This document shows, piece after piece, positions 44,302 through 53,820 of a stretch of DNA of 64,000 bases. Source of the stretch: Rufibacter tibetensis (lineage in GTDB: Bacteria > Bacteroidota > Bacteroidia > Cytophagales > Hymenobacteraceae). Below the pieces are notes generated by a model. The model did not search any database, was not told where the DNA came from, and saw only the letters and a list, made by a program, of their open reading frames with translations. The stretch covers positions 3,083,501-3,147,500 of the forward strand of contig NZ_CP012643.1 of assembly GCF_001310085.1 (NCBI RefSeq), given 5' to 3'. Both the position numbers and the translations under genes were made by a program. The first letter of the stretch is position 1. Every line of letters begins with the position of its first letter.

Positions 44302-45183
44302 TTAATGCAAGGACCTTCTTTTTACCATCCCGCCATCTGTATCATCAATGCTCTGCTGGATGAGGAAAGCATCTGGGTCAATCAATTTTACCTCTTTTCT
44401 TAGTGCCGGAATCTCCAATCTGGTTACCACTGTGAAGATGATGTCAATTTCCAGGTTGTCTCCGCGTTTGCCATACCCTCTTTTGCCCTGGTAGATGGTA
44501 ACTCCCCTTCCTAACTTCTCGGTAATGGCCACTCTAATGTCTTCGCTCAATCTGGAGATGATGGTTACGCCCGTGTACTGCTCTATCCCGTGTAAAAGAA
44601 AGTCAATCATTTTAGAGGCCGCGAAATACGTTAAGATGGAGTACAGGGCTACATCGGTTCCCAAAAAGAGTGCAGCGGTTAGGAAGATGATGATGTTCAG
44701 CAGGAGAATGACGTCACTTACTTTCATCAGAGGATAAAGCTTGCTGACCAATACGGCAGCCACCTCGGTGCCATCCAGGACGGCTCCACCCCGCATCGCT
44801 AAACCTATACCCAAGCCAATGAAAACACCACCGAAAATGGCCGTCAGCATTTTGTCGGCGGTAAAATCTGGGTAAGTGACAAACACGATACAAAGAGACA
44901 AACCCACTATGGCCATGGCGCTCTTAATGGCGAACAACTTGCCTACATACCTGAATCCCATGAAGATGAAAGGGAGGTTTAAAAGCAGAATCAATAGGGA
45001 AAGTGGTATCCCGAAAAGGTGGGTCAATAGCATGGAAACCCCGGTTACCCCACCATCAATGAAATGACTGGAAAGCAGGAAACCTTTCAGGCCCATGCCA
45101 GCTGATAAAATTCCAATAAGAATGAGGGAGAGGTTCTTGATTTCAGACCTTAAATCAAAGTCTTGGGAAGAGGGAGAAATCAT
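44302..45183 (-). CDS. YitT family membrane protein (DUF161/DUF2179)
   Basis: 293 residues. The N-terminal ~200 residues have five to six helices with the YitT pattern (LIGILSAGMGLKGFLLSSHFIDGGVTGVSMLL; FGGVFIGLGIGLAMRGGAVLDGTEVAAVLV). The C-terminal cytoplasmic DUF2179 domain is GVTIYQGKRGYGKRGDNLEIDIIFTVVTRLEIPALRKEVKLIDPDAFLIQQSIDDTDGG. The family is widespread in Firmicutes and Bacteroidota; its transport substrate is unknown. It is convergent with the permease pseudogene and lies about 300 bp from secDF on the same strand. Confidence 0.92.
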   Translation of the reverse strand: MISPSSQDFDLRSEIKNLSLILIGILSAGMGLKGFLLSSHFIDGGVTGVSMLLTHLFGIPLSLLILLLNLPFIFMGFRYVGKLFAIKSAMAIVGLSLCIVFVTYPDFTADKMLTAIFGGVFIGLGIGLAMRGGAVLDGTEVAAVLVSKLYPLMKVSDVILLLNIIIFLTAALFLGTDVALYSILTYFAASKMIDFLLHGIEQYTGVTIISRLSEDIRVAITEKLGRGVTIYQGKRGYGKRGDNLEIDIIFTVVTRLEIPALRKEVKLIDPDAFLIQQSIDDTDGGMVKRRSLH

Positions 45184-45433
45184 GTGTATTCTATTCGATT
45201 AAAGAGCCCTTATTTGAAATAAGGTAAAACAACAATATAGGCAAAACCAAGGAGAGTAGGCTATTGGTGGCGCATTTCCTCTGGTAAACTTCATCCTTTC
45301 TGACAAGATTGGCTGTGCCAGACACTTTAGAGATATGGCTTTGTACTTTGTGTTTTCAGAAAAGGAATGGAAAACAGGTTTTTGTGATCAGGTAGTTTGA
45401 TGCAGCTTTTCAGAAAACACCCGCATAAAACAA

Positions 45434-45459
45434 AAAAGCCGGGCAATTGCCCGGCTTTT
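45434..45459 (-). terminator. Terminator after secDF
   Basis: AAAAGCCGGGC (45434-45444) and GCCCGGCTTTT (45449-45459) form a perfect 11-bp stem with loop AATT. The minus-strand read-out continues into TTGTTTTATG. Confidence 0.85.
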
Positions 45460-45479
45460 GTATGCTTTAAAATAATTGA

Positions 45480-48467
45480 TTAGCTGGCAGCCACTACTGG
45501 TTTAGCAGTAACTACTCTTTCTTTATCAACGTTGGTGGTGTCTACCACAATTGGAGCAGCAATGAACAGGGTTGAGTAAGTGCCGGTCAAGGAACCAACC
45601 AACATGGCAAACGAGAAGCCTCTCAGGGTCTCTCCACCGAAGATGAAGAGGATGATTACTACCAGCAATACCGTTAAGTTGGTAATGATGGTACGGCTAA
45701 ACGTGCTGTTCAAAGCTGGGTTCACGATATCACTGAACCTCATGCGCGGGTTCTCATTGGTGTACTCCCTGATACGGTCAAACACTACCACGGTATCGTT
45801 GATTGAGTAACCAATAATGGTTAGAACCGAAGCAATGAATACCTGGTCCATTTCAAAGGAAATCCCGAACAAGTTGGCGATGGTAAAGGCTGAGAACACG
45901 ATCAAAACGTCGTGAATCAACGCGATTACGCCACCCAAGCTAAACTGCCAACGGCTGAAACGGAAGGCCAGGTAAACGAAGATACCGGCAAAAGCAAGCA
46001 ACACAGCTATTACCGCAGTTTTCTGAATGTCATCTGCCATAGTGGCACCTACTTTCGCAGAGCTTACAACCGTTGGGTTCAGGTTTTTGTATTGGCTTAA
46101 CCCTTGGTCTAATGCTGTTCTTACTGACTCATCTGCCTGAGAAGATTCATCTTCTGCAATGTAGCTGGTTGTGATTTTCAGACGGTTGGCAGCACCATAG
46201 GTTTTTACCTCTGTACCTGCGCCTTTGAATTCGTCATCCAAAGCAGATCTTACCTCAGAGGCAGCAACTGGGCTGTTGAAATTCACCACGTAAGAGCGGC
46301 CACCTTTGAAGTCTACACCCAGAGGCAATTCTCCTTTGATGAATACCGCAGCAATACCGAAAACGATGAAAGCCAAAGAGAACATATAGGCTTTCTTGCG
46401 GTTACCCAAGATGTCAAATTTGATGTTCTTGAACCAGTTTCTTGACAAGGCAGTCTCCAGAGAAAGGCTGTTGGCGTTTTTGCCACGTGTCATCCACTCC
46501 ACTATCAAACGAGAGATGAATACCGCTGAGAAGAAAGAGGTAGCAATACCAATCATCAACGTTACGGCGAATCCTTTTACCGGACCAGATCCGAAGAAGT
46601 AAAGGATAATACCCGCTAATAACGTGGTCACGTTGGAGTCAAAGATAGAGCTGAATGCTTTGCTATATCCTTTTTTGATAGCGTCTGGAACACCCATGCC
46701 GGAAGCTAGTTCCTCTTTAATCCTTTCAAAGATAAGTACGTTCGCATCCACAGACATACCCATGGTCAATACCATACCAGCAATACCAGGCAAGGTTAGA
46801 GCCGTACCAAACTGAGCCAGGATACCAATGATGAAGAAGATGTTGAAGAACAAGGCGATGTTCGCAATCAGACCACCTTTGTTATAGTAGGCGAACATGA
46901 ACAATACCACCAATGCCATACCAGCCAAAGAAGAAATCAAACCTTGGTTGATAGCTTCCTGACCCAAAGACGGACCTACAATGGCTTCTTCCACAATACG
47001 GGTAGGAGCAGGCATTTTACCGGCTTTCAGGATGTTAGCTAAATCCTGAGCTTCTTCAATGGTGAAAGACCCAGAGATAGAAGAGTTACCACCGCTGATC
47101 TCACTTTGTACTACCGGGGCAGAGTACACATAGTTATCTAACACAATAGCTACCTGACGACCAATGTTGTCACCAGTTAAACGCTGCCATTTTTTAGAAC
47201 CAGCAGCATTCATGCTCATAGTAATCTCAGGGCGACCAGTCTGGTCATAATCCTGACGGGCATCAGAAATGTTTTCACCGCTCAAAGGAGCTTTGCCGTC
47301 ACGGCCTTTCTTGATCGCATACAGTTCTAGGAACTCAGCCCCATCGTTTGCCACAATTGGCTGCACACCCCATAAGAACTTCAGGTTTTGCGGGAACAAT
47401 GCTTTTACTTCAGGCTTGGCAAACAGAGCGTTTACTTTGGCCGTATCACGCACGTTGGTACCTAATCCACCCGGAAGGGTAGTGAACAGACGCGCTAAAA
47501 GTGAGCTTTGGTTAGGGTTGATGGAATCTTTCTTCGCAGCAGCGCTGTCGGCTGGTTTGCTTAATTGAGCAGCTAAGGCAGACGTGTCTTTTGCAGCAGC
47601 ACCCGTTAAGGCAGAGGCAGAAGTGTCAGCAGCAGAAGCAAGCGAAGCAGAAGAAGCGGCACCTTTCAGTTTGTTTGCTGCTTCTTGCTTTACCAGGTAA
47701 TCATTCAACTGTGTAAAGTAAGGACCGTATTCCTGCACGCTCCATACTTCCCAGAACTCCAGGTTAGCGGTTCCTTGCAATAGCTTACGAACACGCTCAG
47801 GGTTGTCCACGCCAGGTAACTCAATCTGAATACGGTTGGTACCTTTCAGGTGCTGGATATTTGGCTGGTTTACCCCGAATTTATCAATACGGGTACGCAG
47901 GATGTTGAAAGAACGGGCAACGGCATCGTCTACTTCTTTGTTGATGACCGCCAGCACTTCCTCATCGGTAGAGTTGTAGCTTAATGAACGGGTAGTGCTG
48001 TTCGCGAAGATAGACGCTAACTTGGCGTTTGGCTGAATTTCACGGTAAGAACGGTAGAACAGGTCTACGAAGTTCTCCTGGCTTGTAGCCTGTAATTTTT
48101 GCGCGCGGGCAATTGCTTGCTCAAAAGCAGCGTCTTTACGACCGCCAGCCATGGCACGAATAATTTCTACCGGGGAAACTTCCAGGGTTACGTGCATGCC
48201 GCCTTTCAAGTCAAGGCCAAGACTTAATTCACTTTCCTTTACCTGCTGGTAGGTGTATTCAGCTCCAAGGAAGTTGAATACCGGAGTTTTCCAGACAGAG
48301 TCAAGGTAAGTTTGTCTTTTGTAGTGGTCTACGGTGCCAGTGTTTGTGGTGGCAAACCGGGTAGCGTCTTCTTCAACGCCCTTAGAGACCAAAGAGAACG
48401 ATAGATAGTACAAGCACAAAGCAGATACTATTACCGTCAGGACTAGGATAAAACCTTTGTTACGCAT
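45480..48467 (-). CDS. secDF: Fused protein translocase SecDF
   Basis: 995 residues from ATG 48467, giving the N-terminal MRNKGFILVLTVIVSALCLYY helix of SecD; a longer in-phase start at 48539 is unlikely. SecD and SecF are fused as in Bacteroidota. SecD motifs: GLDLKGGMHVTLEVSP (D1 domain) and the MGMSVDANVLIFERIKEEL helices. SecF motifs: GVDFKGGRSYVVNF and IGYSINDTVVVFDRIRE. It uses the proton-motive force to help the Sec translocon export and insert proteins at the inner membrane. The region 300-380 is an Ala/Ser/Asp-rich insert (SSASLASAADTSASA) not typical of E. coli SecD. A terminator follows. Confidence 0.96.
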   Translation of the reverse strand: MRNKGFILVLTVIVSALCLYYLSFSLVSKGVEEDATRFATTNTGTVDHYKRQTYLDSVWKTPVFNFLGAEYTYQQVKESELSLGLDLKGGMHVTLEVSPVEIIRAMAGGRKDAAFEQAIARAQKLQATSQENFVDLFYRSYREIQPNAKLASIFANSTTRSLSYNSTDEEVLAVINKEVDDAVARSFNILRTRIDKFGVNQPNIQHLKGTNRIQIELPGVDNPERVRKLLQGTANLEFWEVWSVQEYGPYFTQLNDYLVKQEAANKLKGAASSASLASAADTSASALTGAAAKDTSALAAQLSKPADSAAAKKDSINPNQSSLLARLFTTLPGGLGTNVRDTAKVNALFAKPEVKALFPQNLKFLWGVQPIVANDGAEFLELYAIKKGRDGKAPLSGENISDARQDYDQTGRPEITMSMNAAGSKKWQRLTGDNIGRQVAIVLDNYVYSAPVVQSEISGGNSSISGSFTIEEAQDLANILKAGKMPAPTRIVEEAIVGPSLGQEAINQGLISSLAGMALVVLFMFAYYNKGGLIANIALFFNIFFIIGILAQFGTALTLPGIAGMVLTMGMSVDANVLIFERIKEELASGMGVPDAIKKGYSKAFSSIFDSNVTTLLAGIILYFFGSGPVKGFAVTLMIGIATSFFSAVFISRLIVEWMTRGKNANSLSLETALSRNWFKNIKFDILGNRKKAYMFSLAFIVFGIAAVFIKGELPLGVDFKGGRSYVVNFNSPVAASEVRSALDDEFKGAGTEVKTYGAANRLKITTSYIAEDESSQADESVRTALDQGLSQYKNLNPTVVSSAKVGATMADDIQKTAVIAVLLAFAGIFVYLAFRFSRWQFSLGGVIALIHDVLIVFSAFTIANLFGISFEMDQVFIASVLTIIGYSINDTVVVFDRIREYTNENPRMRFSDIVNPALNSTFSRTIITNLTVLLVVIILFIFGGETLRGFSFAMLVGSLTGTYSTLFIAAPIVVDTTNVDKERVVTAKPVVAAS

Positions 48468-48645
48468 TGGTAATAAATGGATGAATAAAAATGAAATAAA
48501 TAAATTATATGAAATCAGGCGAAGACTGACAGAATCCATAATCCTGCAAAGTAGAACAGGCTTTCAGGGTCAGCTTCAAGGGAAATGCAGAAATAAAGGT
48601 CCAGCGTATAAAACAGGAGATGTTGCTACAATCTGGAAGAAAAAG

Positions 48646-49011
48646 TTAAGGTGCGTTGGGAGAAATGGGCAGAATAGCCAATCGCTGCAGGAAGAAGGTC
48701 CAGTCAGGGAAAGCCAAGGATGTTTTGATGATCTGCTGAACCGGCGCTATAAAGGCCAGTCGCAGAAAAACAGCAGGTTCAGTAATTTCTAACGCTACGA
48801 AAGACGTAGTCGCCTCAAAGGAAACCTTTTGTTTTACCACAGATGATTCCGCATCACGGCCCTGCTTGTTTATCGCTGCCTGCTCTGCCGGAGTGGCCGC
48901 TGCATGCGCATAGGCCGGAAGGGCCCTATGATTGACGGTAAGCACCAACAGCAAGGCAATGCTTGTGCAAAGCAGCCGCCAATTACGTTGTATGTAGTGC
49001 CTGGGTTTCAT
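48646..49011 (-). CDS. Exported hypothetical protein
   Basis: 121 residues from ATG 49011, which places a basic N-terminus (MKPRHYIQRNWR) before a hydrophobic signal (LLCTSIALLLVLTV) with possible cleavage at AYAHA; a longer in-phase start at 49050 is less likely. The remainder is a mixed Ala-rich segment ending LAILPISPNAP. Family not recognised. The region just upstream of secDF on the same strand makes it a possible cell-envelope gene, but no link is established. Confidence 0.45.
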   Translation of the reverse strand: MKPRHYIQRNWRLLCTSIALLLVLTVNHRALPAYAHAAATPAEQAAINKQGRDAESSVVKQKVSFEATTSFVALEITEPAVFLRLAFIAPVQQIIKTSLAFPDWTFFLQRLAILPISPNAP

Positions 49012-49047
49012 CTCTGTAAACAAAGGTAGCGGAATCTTAAAATAAAA

Positions 49048-49086
49048 CAAAAGCCTCTGCTGTGGATTGAACAGCAGAGGCTTTTG
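49048..49086 (-). terminator. Terminator after udk
   Basis: CAAAAGCCTCTGCTGT (49048-49063) pairs with ACAGCAGAGGCTTTTG (49071-49086), a 16-bp perfect stem 28 bp beyond the udk stop. The minus-strand read-out continues as TTTTATTTTAAG. Confidence 0.85.
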
Positions 49087-49113
49087 ATAAGTGCCCTTTA
49101 TGTAAAATAAAGG

Positions 49114-49737
49114 TTATTTTTTGATTTTGGAGTTCAGATAAGTCACCAGCACCTCAAGGCCCACCTCAAAGTTCCGGTTGTTGGGGATGATCACATCAGC
49201 ATCGTTCTTGAACGGCTTAATGTATTTCTCATAGGTAGGGGCCACATGGTTGGTGTAGCGGTACAGTACGTCATCCAGGTCATAGCCACGCTCTACTTTG
49301 TCGCGCAGGATGCGGCGTTGTAGTTTGATGTACTCCTTGGCGTCTATGTACACCTTCATGTCCAGCAGTTTGGCTACCTCTTCAAAGTAGAACACAAAGA
49401 TACCTTCCACTACTACAATGGGTGCTGGTTTAAACTCCAGCTGGCGCGGCACAATGTTGGGGTTGTTGAACGTGTACTCTTTGCGGTAGACCGTCTCGCC
49501 TTTGCTTAACTGGAGAATGTCATGGGCGTAGGCCGCGCTGTCAATTGAACTCGGCAAATCAAAGTTATGAAAGCCGTTTTCGTCAATGAACTGTTTATCG
49601 CGGTCGTGGTAGTAATTGTCCTGAGAAACCAGGCAAATCTCTTCAGGTGCATAAGAAGCCAGTAGTCTGCTCAGAAATGTGGTTTTTCCTGATGCGCTTC
49701 CTCCCGTTATTCCTACAATAAATGGCTTTTGATGCAT
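49114..49737 (-). CDS. udk: Uridine kinase
   Basis: 207 residues. It phosphorylates uridine and cytidine to the monophosphates with ATP or GTP in the pyrimidine salvage pathway. The P-loop GITGGSASGKTTFLSRLL is at the start; the uridine-binding region includes LVSQDNYYHDRD and the FNFDLPSSID-like FHNFDLPSSIDSAAY. Also present are PIVVVEGIFVFYFEEV and the lid segment RRILRDKVERGYDLDDVLYRY. Length is normal, without the C-terminal PRTase domain of longer homologs. Cytoplasmic. Confidence 0.96.
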   Translation of the reverse strand: MHQKPFIVGITGGSASGKTTFLSRLLASYAPEEICLVSQDNYYHDRDKQFIDENGFHNFDLPSSIDSAAYAHDILQLSKGETVYRKEYTFNNPNIVPRQLEFKPAPIVVVEGIFVFYFEEVAKLLDMKVYIDAKEYIKLQRRILRDKVERGYDLDDVLYRYTNHVAPTYEKYIKPFKNDADVIIPNNRNFEVGLEVLVTYLNSKIKK

Positions 49738-49813
49738 AAATACGTATGGTTTACGGGATGCGAAATTAGCTTATTGTCTGCACGCAGCCTAACGCCTTTT
49801 CAAAAGAATTTAA

Positions 49814-50410
49814 TTATGTGCCGGTTTGTACATATCTGTGCTGCAGAAAGGAAACCAACTGCTGTACGGCGCGTCCGCGGTGACTGATCTGGTTCTTTTC
49901 CTGGCTGTCCATTTCGGCAAAAGTACGGTCTTTTCCTTCGGGCATGAAGATGGGGTCATACCCAAAGCCCTGCTCACCCCTGGGAGCGCCAACAATGTGG
50001 CCTTCCACAATGCCATTGAACAGGTGCTGTTCGCCTTCTTCTAAGATAAGCGCAATGGAAGTTCTGAAGCGGGCCCTGCGGTTATCCTGGTCTTTTAGTC
50101 CGTCCAGTACCTTTTGCATATTGGCCTGGTTGTCACGCTCGGGGCCGGCATAGCGCGCAGAGTAGACTCCTGGTTCATTGTTCAGGGCCTCCACCTCCAA
50201 ACCTGTATCATCTGCAAAGCAGAGTACCTTGTATTTTTCCCATACATAAGCTGCTTTCTGCAGGGCGTTTCCCTCCAAAGTGTCCTGGTCTTCGGCTAGT
50301 TCTTCGGTGCATCCCAAAGCTTCCAGGCTGATGATTTCAAAAGGTGGTCCTAGCAGTTGCTGGATTTCTTTCAATTTATGGGCGTTGTTAGAGGCAAAGC
50401 AAATTTTCAT
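49814..50410 (-). CDS. rdgB: dITP/XTP pyrophosphatase RdgB/HAM1
   Basis: 198 residues. It hydrolyses non-canonical purine NTPs (dITP, XTP) to monophosphates, keeping deaminated bases out of DNA and RNA. Signatures are the N-terminal MKICFASNNAHKLKEI, then VLCFADDTGLEVEALNNEPGVYSARYAG, and the late FGYDPIFMPEGKDRTFAEM and ISHRGRAVQQL. The catalytic Asp and Lys of the ADDTGL and GKDRTF segments are present. Cytoplasmic dimer. It lies 77 bp from udk on the same strand, so cotranscription is plausible. Confidence 0.96.
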   Translation of the reverse strand: MKICFASNNAHKLKEIQQLLGPPFEIISLEALGCTEELAEDQDTLEGNALQKAAYVWEKYKVLCFADDTGLEVEALNNEPGVYSARYAGPERDNQANMQKVLDGLKDQDNRRARFRTSIALILEEGEQHLFNGIVEGHIVGAPRGEQGFGYDPIFMPEGKDRTFAEMDSQEKNQISHRGRAVQQLVSFLQHRYVQTGT

Positions 50411-50937
50411 ACAGTATGTGATTCGTAAAGTGTAGCAATGATACTCTCTCTTGATGGCAGTTCAAAGGAAGCCTGTACAAGTTTTAAACCTTATCTACTG
50501 CTTGTAATTGGCTTAAAGCGCCTTGTTCTGGCTTAGGAGAACAGGTTATTTCGCTTGAATACTCCAATCCTTAAACCCCAATCTTAACTCAAGTACGTTT
50601 TTAATAGGTCATCAGGCTTTTTGATGTAATTTTGCCGCGGCTTTGCCGGAGCAAGACAAGCATCCCTCTCAAAACACAGATATACAGAGTATCCTATCAG
50701 GAAGAAATTATGTTTTGGGCTGCTTTTAAGAAAACAGACTAAAAACAAGAACTGATGTCTTAAGATTACTTTCAGGTTGTGCCTGTTTTGTGTTCTGGTG
50801 AAATGTAGCAGCGAAGAAGCCGTTAAGAGAACATTAACCCTTGTCACGGGTTGATAAAGCATAGGAGGCTGAGCTTCCAAACGCAGGTGAGAGCTTAAGC
50901 CAGAAAGGTGGGGTTCTGATGATAACAAAAGCAGTAG
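50411..50937. other. Intergenic region with a weak apex-type hairpin
   Basis: No convincing gene: a 121-residue minus-strand reading frame at 50584-50949 has no family features and overlaps the next gene start. It contains a shared-apex hairpin remnant at 50711-50746, with core CTGCTTTTAAGAAAACAG at 50720-50737. The upstream part has a second imperfect hairpin with TTGTTCT/AGAACAG arms. It must hold the promoter of the mla-type operon. Confidence 0.4.
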
Positions 50938-51750
50938 ATGGAATTTCAAAATGACGACGATAAACCGGTAAGACGGCCCCGAACACAGGTACTCACCAAG
51001 AGGTTAGACCGCGTGTTCTCTGAGCTGTATTCCATTGCCTCCTTTATCGGTCGTTTTTTCAAAGAGGTGTTTTTACCGCCTTATGAGTTTAAAGAAATAA
51101 TCAGGCAGTGCTTTGAAATAGGAGTGAAGTCCCTTCCGCTTATTTCTTTGACGGGTTTTATTATTGGTATTGTGTTTATGAACCAGTCGCGGCCTTCTTT
51201 GGCTGAGTTTGGGGCAACCTCTTGGTTGCCTTCCTTGGTGTCATTGGCCATTGTTCGGGCTTTGGCCCCGTTGGTGACCGCTTTGATTGGGGCAGGCCGA
51301 ATTGGGTCTATGATTGGGGCTGAGCTAGGTTCCATGAAAGTAACCGAGCAGATTGAGGCCATGGAAGTGTCTGCCACTAATCCATTCAAGTTCCTGGTGG
51401 TAAGCCGCGTTCTGGCTACTACGTTTATGATACCGGCCCTCATGATGTACACCATGCTGGTGGCTTTATTAGGTGCTTTCTTAAATGTGAACGCAAACGA
51501 AGGTACCAGCTTTACCACCTACTTCACCCAGGTATTTGATGCCATCACGTTTCTGGATATTTTTTCTTCGGTAATCAAATCTGCCTTGTTTGGGTTTACC
51601 ATTGGGGTGGTGGGTTGCTATAAAGGCTATAACTCTTCAAAAGGTACTGAAGGAGTGGGCAAGGCAGCCAACTCATCCGTAGTAACGGCTATGTTCTTAG
51701 TGTTTATTGAAGAGTTGTTATCCTTGCAGATAATTACGGCACTACGTTAA
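50938..51750 (+). CDS. mlaE: MlaE-type ABC lipid transporter permease
   Basis: 270 residues with 5-6 helices. The MlaE/YrbE signature is clear in SLPLISLTGFIIGIVFMNQSRPSL, GAGRIGSMIGAELGSMKVTEQIEAMEVSATNPF, and FGFTIGVVGCYKGYNSSKGTEGVGKAANSSVV. MlaE is the permease of the MCE-type complex that moves phospholipids between the outer and inner membranes. It is first in an operon with the ATPase (16 bp downstream) and MlaD (immediately adjacent). No mlaC or mlaB is present here, as is common in Bacteroidota, where the pathway is minimal. Confidence 0.94.
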   Translation: MEFQNDDDKPVRRPRTQVLTKRLDRVFSELYSIASFIGRFFKEVFLPPYEFKEIIRQCFEIGVKSLPLISLTGFIIGIVFMNQSRPSLAEFGATSWLPSLVSLAIVRALAPLVTALIGAGRIGSMIGAELGSMKVTEQIEAMEVSATNPFKFLVVSRVLATTFMIPALMMYTMLVALLGAFLNVNANEGTSFTTYFTQVFDAITFLDIFSSVIKSALFGFTIGVVGCYKGYNSSKGTEGVGKAANSSVVTAMFLVFIEELLSLQIITALR

Positions 51751-51765
51751 TTCAAGAAGAAGGCC

Positions 51766-52539
51766 ATGAAAAAGACCCAACCAGTAATAGATAGCAGCAA
51801 CTGCGTCATCAACATCAGAGGACTGGAAAAATCCTTCGGTGATCTGGATGTATTGCGGGGCGTGGACTTGGACTTGTATAAGGGCGAAAACCTGGTCGTG
51901 CTGGGGAAATCCGGGACCGGAAAATCAGTATTGATCAAAATCATATCTGGATTACTGAAGCCTGATGCCGGAAAAGTAAACGTGCTGGGACAGGAGGTAA
52001 ACAAACTAAAAGGCCGCGCACTGGACGAATTACGTCTTAAAATCGGGTTTTCCTTCCAGAACAGCGCCTTGTATGACAGCATGACCATCAGGAAGAACCT
52101 GGAGTTTCCGCTGGTACGCAACAGACGCAACCTGAGTAGGGGAGAGGTAAACAGATTGGTGGAAGTGGTGTTAGATGCCGTAGGCCTTTCCCAGACCATC
52201 AACCAAATGCCGTCAGAACTCTCCGGTGGTCAGCGGAAGCGGATTGGCATTGCCCGCACCTTGATTTTGCAGCCCGAGATCATGCTCTATGATGAGCCCA
52301 CCGCGGGTCTGGACCCCATCACGTGTATTGACATCAACAACCTCATCAACGAAGTGCAAAGCCGCTTCCATACCTCTTCTATCATCATCACCCACGACCT
52401 TACCTGCGCCAAAGACGTGGGCGATCGCGTGGTAATGCTCCTGGACGGCAGGTTCCAACGTCAGGGTACCTTTGACGAAGTATTCAACACCCAGGATGAG
52501 CGGGTGAAATTATTTCATGATTACAATTTTATAGACTAA
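51766..52539 (+). CDS. mlaF: MlaF-type ABC ATPase
   Basis: 257 residues. ABC ATPase with Walker A (GKSGTGKSVLIKIISGLL), Q-loop (FSFQNSALYDSMT), LSGGQ signature (SELSGGQRKRIGIARTLI), Walker B with DEPTAGLD (MLYDEPTAGLDPI) and H-loop (IITHDLTCA). It powers phospholipid transport by the MlaE permease. The C-terminus (DRVVMLLDGRFQRQGTFDEV) matches MlaF. Its stop is directly followed by the mlaD start, with no gap (52539/52540), indicating tight operonic organisation. Confidence 0.95.
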   Translation: MKKTQPVIDSSNCVINIRGLEKSFGDLDVLRGVDLDLYKGENLVVLGKSGTGKSVLIKIISGLLKPDAGKVNVLGQEVNKLKGRALDELRLKIGFSFQNSALYDSMTIRKNLEFPLVRNRRNLSRGEVNRLVEVVLDAVGLSQTINQMPSELSGGQRKRIGIARTLILQPEIMLYDEPTAGLDPITCIDINNLINEVQSRFHTSSIIITHDLTCAKDVGDRVVMLLDGRFQRQGTFDEVFNTQDERVKLFHDYNFID

Positions 52540-53637
52540 ATGAGTGCAGTAGAAAATAGGCGAGCCGTTGTTGTAGGAATCTTCGTGTTTTTGGCGTTGG
52601 TGATTCTGGTGGCAGGTATTTTTGTGCTGGGGGGCCAACAAAAGCGCTTTACCAAGACCATTCAGGTTTCTGCCGTGTTTGACGACGTGACTGGCCTGAA
52701 AACCGGGAACCAGGTTCTTTTTTCCGGGGTACGGGTAGGCGTGGTGAAGAAAATCGCTTTTGAAGGTCCTTCCCAGGTGGCTATTACCATGGACATCACC
52801 GAAGAAGCCCAGAAATACATCAGAAAAGATGTGAAAGCTAAAATCGGCTCTGAAAGCATGATTGGGAACAAGGCCATCGTGCTGTATGGCGGCAGCCCGC
52901 AAATGCCAGTGGTGCAAGCAGGCGACCGTCTCGCTACCGAAGGCCAACTCAGTACCGAGGCTATGATGGCCACTTTTCAGGAAAACAACAAGAACCTGGT
53001 GGCCATCACCACCGATTTCAAAAAGCTGAGTGCGGGCTTGGCCAATGGCGAAGGCTTGGCCGGTGCCCTTCTCACCGACGATCAGCTTGCGCAGAATTTC
53101 CAGGCCATTTTGGCAAACCTGCAAAGAACCTCAGCTACCAGCGTACGAGCATCTCAAGCCCTGGCTCAGTTCTCCAGCAAGCTGAATACCCAAGGCGGCT
53201 TGGCAGATGAACTACTAACCGATACCATGACCTTTAACAGGCTAAGAGCCACTATGGTCCAACTGGAGGAGGTAATGGCCACCACAAACCAGATTACGAG
53301 CAAACTCAACAACACTACCAATAAACTCGGCTCCAACAATAATGCCTTAGGCGTGCTCCTCAACGACGAGGAATTTGCCTTGGACCTGCAGATGACCATG
53401 CAGAACCTGGAAGCAGGCACAGATAAGTTAGATGCCACCATGGAAAGCCTGCAGCACAGCATCCTGCTCAACGGCTTTTTCCGCCGTAAAGCCAAGCGTG
53501 AGGCCCGTCAAAAAGAGCGGGAGCTACAACGGGATCAAAGACTGCAAAAGCTAGAGAAGAACCAGGACAAGAAACAGGTACCTGCCACCGTACCTGCTAC
53601 CAGAGTCACTCCTGATACCTTAGCCCCCGCAAACTAA
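52540..53637 (+). CDS. mlaD: MlaD-type MCE domain protein with long C-terminal tail
   Basis: 365 residues. One N-terminal helix (VVVGIFVFLALVILVAGIF, about 10-28) anchors the protein in the inner membrane. The MCE domain follows (about 35-115: IQVSAVFDDVTGLKTGNQVLFSGVRVGVVKKIAF, SESMIGNKAIVLYGGS). Downstream is a coiled helix-rich region with repeated Asn/Thr segments (TTNQITSKLNNTTNKLGSNNN), then a highly basic tail (FRRKAKREARQKERELQRDQR) and a Pro/Thr-rich end. The MCE domain forms the substrate-binding ring that contacts lipids; the tail is longer than E. coli MlaD (183 residues). Last gene of the operon, closed by a 28-bp hairpin. Confidence 0.93.
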   Translation: MSAVENRRAVVVGIFVFLALVILVAGIFVLGGQQKRFTKTIQVSAVFDDVTGLKTGNQVLFSGVRVGVVKKIAFEGPSQVAITMDITEEAQKYIRKDVKAKIGSESMIGNKAIVLYGGSPQMPVVQAGDRLATEGQLSTEAMMATFQENNKNLVAITTDFKKLSAGLANGEGLAGALLTDDQLAQNFQAILANLQRTSATSVRASQALAQFSSKLNTQGGLADELLTDTMTFNRLRATMVQLEEVMATTNQITSKLNNTTNKLGSNNNALGVLLNDEEFALDLQMTMQNLEAGTDKLDATMESLQHSILLNGFFRRKAKREARQKERELQRDQRLQKLEKNQDKKQVPATVPATRVTPDTLAPAN

Positions 53638-53657
53638 GGGTACACCCTTCCTCAATA

Positions 53658-53718
53658 AAATGACCTGCCCGTTTACGGCTTGTTTCAGAAAAACAAGCCG
53701 TAAACGGGCAGGTCATTT
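53658..53718 (+). terminator. Long perfect apex-type hairpin after the mla operon
   Basis: Perfect 28-bp stem (53658-53685 with 53691-53718; AAATGACCTGCCCG and CGGGCAGGTCATTT ends) with a 5-nt loop CAGAA, so the centre CTTGTTTCAGAAAAACAAG matches the shared apex. It ends the mlaEFD transcript. Confidence 0.9.
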
Positions 53719-53820
53719 GAATTTTATTCTAAGGAGTAGGTTATGTAACTTTTCTACGGGAAATGATTTTGGGAGTAGTCTAGCTCCGATAAAGGCAATC
53801 AGCACCACGAAGATCTGCAG

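Noticed and set aside
50584-50949. 121-residue minus-strand reading frame in the gap before the mla operon
   Set aside because: Low-complexity Leu/His/Ser-rich sequence without family features; it overlaps the mlaE start region and a hairpin remnant.
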